DNA of 16,139 nucleotides from an uncultured Clostridia bacterium (GTDB lineage: Bacteria > Bacillota > Clostridia > Oscillospirales > Acutalibacteraceae), in contig CALYNN010000013.1 of NCBI GenBank assembly GCA_945221685.1, positions 1 through 16,139 of the forward strand, written 5' to 3'. This document shows, piece by piece, positions 14,324 through 16,139 of the stretch. How positions within the stretch are numbered: position 1 is the first letter of the stretch; the number at the start of each line of letters is the position of its first letter. Under the pieces are notes generated by a model. The model had not been told where the DNA came from and did no database searches. It saw only the letters and a program-made list of their open reading frames with translations. The position numbers and the translations under genes were made by a program.

Positions 14324-14349
14324 AAAAGCATATTACTGTTGCTTTTTTT
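14324..14349 (+). other. Terminator-like hairpin upstream of obg
   Basis: AAAAGCA (14324-14330) pairs with TGCTTTT (14340-14346) and the T-run continues to 14349. It resembles a weak intrinsic terminator, but no plus-strand gene precedes it. It overlaps the -35 of the candidate obg promoter, so it may be chance AT-rich pairing. Confidence 0.3.
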
Positions 14350-14367
14350 AGGCAAATTTGGTATATT
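14339..14367 (+). promoter_or_regulatory. Candidate sigma-A promoter of obg-mrnC
   Basis: TTGCTT (14339-14344), 17-base spacer, TATATT (14362-14367), about 31 bases before the obg start. The -35 match is weak; the position is right. Confidence 0.5.
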
Positions 14368-14398
14368 TCTATATAAGAAAAGAAAGGGACTTGTAAAA

Positions 14399-15670
14399 AT
14401 GTTTGTAGATGTTGCTAAAATTAAAATAAAAGCAGGTGACGGCGGCGCAGGTGCGGTTGCCTTTCACCGTGAAAAATATGTTGCAGCAGGCGGTCCCGAC
14501 GGCGGCGACGGCGGCAAGGGCGGCGACATTGTTTTTGTTGTTGACGATAACCTTGCAACCCTTGCGGATTTTCGCTATAAGCGCAAGTATGCCGCAAAAA
14601 ACGGTGAAAACGGCAGAGGCTCCCGTCAGTACGGTAAAAAGGCTCCCGACTTGGAAATTAAGGTGCCGAGAGGTACGGTAATTAAAGAGGCATCCACCGG
14701 TGCCGTTATGGCAGATATGAGTAAAAGAGAACGCTTTGTTGCCGCAAAGGGCGGCAAGGGAGGCTGGGGCAATATTCACTTTGCCACGCCCACAAGGCAG
14801 GTGCCTCGCTTTGCAAAGCCCGGTATGCCCGGCGAGGAGTGGGAGGTTATTCTTGAGCTTAAGCTTCTTGCAGATGTGGGACTTATCGGTTATCCAAGCG
14901 TGGGAAAATCAAGTCTTATTTCGGTAGTAAGTCAGGCAAAGCCAAAGATTGCCGATTATCATTTTACTACCCTTGTGCCGAATTTAGGGGTAGTGTATAT
15001 GGGCGAGGGAAGCTCCTTTGTTATTGCCGATATTCCCGGATTAATTGAGGGCGCCAGCGACGGCGTAGGACTCGGTCATCAATTTTTGCGCCATGTCGAA
15101 AGGTGCAGGCTTCTTGTTCATATAGTTGATGTCAGCGGTCATGAGGGCAGAAATCCCATTGAGGATTTTGATAAAATCAACGACGAGCTTGTTAAGTTTA
15201 ATCCCGAGCTTGCCAAGCAGCCGCAGATTGTTGCGGGTAACAAAATAGATATGGCAGAGCCTGAGCAGATAGAGGAATTTAAAAGGTATGTTGAAGCAAA
15301 GGGCTGCGATTATTATTCAATCTGCGCGCCTATCTGCGAGGGAACACAGGAGCTTATGAACGCCGTGTGGAACAGGCTTCAGACTCTTCCGCCCATAAAG
15401 GAATACGACACCGAGGAAATTCCTCTTGAAGCACTAATTAAGGATGATAACGGATTTAAGATTACAGTTGAGGACGGCAATTATTATATCGTTGAAGCAA
15501 GCTGGTTCCCCAAGGTGCTTAAGGGCATTGATGTTGAGGATTACGAGGCACTTCAGTATATGCAGAGGGTGCTTGAAAAAAGCGGAGTGTTTGACGCTCT
15601 GCGTGAAAAAGGAATTCAGGAGGGCGATATCGTATCAATATACGATATTGAATTTGAGTATATACCGTAA
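14399..15670 (+). CDS. obg: Obg GTPase (ribosome assembly / stress)
   Basis: Essential GTPase associated with the large ribosomal subunit, linked in Bacillus to general stress and sporulation control. At 423 residues it has the usual length with all three domains: the glycine-rich Obg fold (1-158; KIKAGDGGAGAVAFHREKY, GGPDGGDGGKGGDI); the G domain with Walker A GYPSVGKSS (164-172), switch II DIPGLIEGA (Asp211-Gly214 is the G3 motif) and NKID (281-284); and the C-terminal OCT domain (about 345-423). The ATG at 14399 matches the conserved MFVDVAKI start and follows AAAGGGA; a longer in-frame start at 14339 adds unrelated residues and lies in the promoter. It is not beside rplU-rpmA, its common partners; mrnC follows, overlapping by one base. 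Confidence 0.97.
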   Translation: MFVDVAKIKIKAGDGGAGAVAFHREKYVAAGGPDGGDGGKGGDIVFVVDDNLATLADFRYKRKYAAKNGENGRGSRQYGKKAPDLEIKVPRGTVIKEASTGAVMADMSKRERFVAAKGGKGGWGNIHFATPTRQVPRFAKPGMPGEEWEVILELKLLADVGLIGYPSVGKSSLISVVSQAKPKIADYHFTTLVPNLGVVYMGEGSSFVIADIPGLIEGASDGVGLGHQFLRHVERCRLLVHIVDVSGHEGRNPIEDFDKINDELVKFNPELAKQPQIVAGNKIDMAEPEQIEEFKRYVEAKGCDYYSICAPICEGTQELMNAVWNRLQTLPPIKEYDTEEIPLEALIKDDNGFKITVEDGNYYIVEASWFPKVLKGIDVEDYEALQYMQRVLEKSGVFDALREKGIQEGDIVSIYDIEFEYIP

Positions 15671-16056
15671 TGAGATTTATTGATAAGGATGTAAATGCAA
15701 AGCAGTTAAGTCCGCTGAATCTTGCTTTCATCGGCGACTGCATATATGAAATAATGGTTCGCGAAGCTCTTGTTGCCGACGCAAACAGACCTGTTAATGA
15801 TTTGCATAGAGAAAGCGTGAGGTATGTGTCGGCAAAGGCGCAAACAGCGGCATTTGAAAAAATTAAGGATATGCTCACCGAGGAGGAGCTTTCTATATAT
15901 AAAAGAGGCAGAAACGCAAAGGTTGGTCACTCGCCCAAAAGCGCCACCGAGGGCGAGTACCATTGCGCAACAGGTGTAGAAGCACTTTTCGGTTACCTTT
16001 ATCTTACAGAGCAGACAGACAGAATTAAGGAATTATTTTCTGTAATTAATGCTTGA
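15670..16056 (+). CDS. mrnC: Mini-ribonuclease III
   Basis: Double-strand-specific RNase that matures 23S rRNA in Firmicutes; an RNase III catalytic domain without the dsRNA-binding domain, active as a dimer. The 128 residues fit the family. Catalytic-site residues are visible: AFIGDCIYE (Asp23, Glu27) and GVEALFGYLYL (Glu104); also the conserved NDLH, SAKAQ (54-58) and KRGRNAK (78-84) segments. The ATG overlaps the obg stop (TAATG at 15668-15672), implying translational coupling; it has no strong ribosome site of its own. In Bacillus it sits with cysS and rlmB, so pairing with obg is a different arrangement, though both act on the large ribosomal subunit. The stop codon lies within the -35 of the following tRNA promoter. 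Confidence 0.94.
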   Translation: MRFIDKDVNAKQLSPLNLAFIGDCIYEIMVREALVADANRPVNDLHRESVRYVSAKAQTAAFEKIKDMLTEEELSIYKRGRNAKVGHSPKSATEGEYHCATGVEALFGYLYLTEQTDRIKELFSVINA

Positions 16057-16081
16057 CAATTAAAGGGTATTGTTATATAAT
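16053..16081 (+). promoter_or_regulatory. Perfect consensus sigma-A promoter of the tRNA gene(s)
   Basis: TTGACA (16053-16058), 17-base spacer, TATAAT (16076-16081): both hexamers exact. The mrnC stop codon TGA (16054-16056) is embedded in the -35. The tRNA begins 13 bases after the -10, so processing of only a short 5' leader is needed. Confidence 0.9.
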
Positions 16082-16094
16082 AAATCACGCTGAC

Positions 16095-16139
16095 GGGAGC
16101 ATAGCTCAGCTGGGAGAGCATCTGCCTTACAAGCAGAGG
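16095..16139 (+). tRNA. tRNA-Val (anticodon UAC), cut by window end
   Basis: The 5' acceptor strand GGGAGCA is followed by TA, D-arm GCTC AGCTGGGA GAGC, then anticodon arm TCTGC CTTACAA GCAGA with anticodon TAC (reads GUA and other Val codons). The variable loop begins at GG, where the window ends, so the T arm and acceptor 3' strand are not seen. It may be the first gene of a tRNA cluster. Confidence 0.93.

Noticed and set aside
1..16139. CRISPR arrays, insertion sequences, prophage or integrative element ends
   Set aside because: No spaced direct repeats, transposase or integrase sequences, or terminal repeats were seen anywhere in the window.

Overview
The window reads as ordinary chromosome of an anaerobic, spore-forming Clostridia member, most likely a gut Oscillospirales/Ruminococcaceae-type bacterium. 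That rests on SpoVT (an endospore-former regulator), an NADP-type GdhA whose key residues fall at the same positions as in Clostridium symbiosum, a K+-dependent membrane pyrophosphatase, a Mini-RNase III, and AT-leaning DNA with sigma-A type promoters. The taxon is an inference; there is no 16S gene here.

Layout, left to right. A 5'-truncated Y-family DNA polymerase (+) converges on a YczE/YitT-type membrane protein (-); each gene has its own terminator. Next come spoVT (-) and gdhA (+), divergent across a 305-base gap holding a candidate spoVT promoter, a perfect consensus gdhA promoter and a gdhA leader with three successive hairpins. After the gdhA terminator, a small basic protein of unknown function (-) lies head to head with an EamA-type transporter (+) whose two halves are a visible in-frame duplication. 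Then come an HprK/PEPCK-type P-loop protein (+) and a GPH-family sugar:cation symporter (+), each with its own promoter. A two-way terminator separates them from the minus-strand block: sbcD-sbcC (translationally coupled) and, further right, hppA with its own promoter and terminator. hppA is divergent from obg-mrnC (+, coupled by a TAATG overlap), and the window ends inside a tRNA-Val(UAC) gene.

How the genes relate. They are mostly independent housekeeping and physiology units: translesion synthesis and end processing (DinB-type polymerase, SbcCD), late sporulation control (SpoVT), ammonium/glutamate metabolism (GdhA), transport (EamA, GPH, YczE), energy coupling (HppA), and ribosome/RNA maturation (Obg, MrnC, tRNA). 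I see no mobile element, CRISPR array, defence island or biosynthetic cluster, and no convincing new multi-gene system. The less ordinary signals are in non-coding DNA (gdhA leader hairpins, a 23-bp perfect palindrome after spoVT, a 16-bp palindrome before the P-loop gene, an inverted repeat over the GPH promoter), plus the duplicated EamA gene, the orphan P-loop kinase-like protein and the unknown 94-residue protein.
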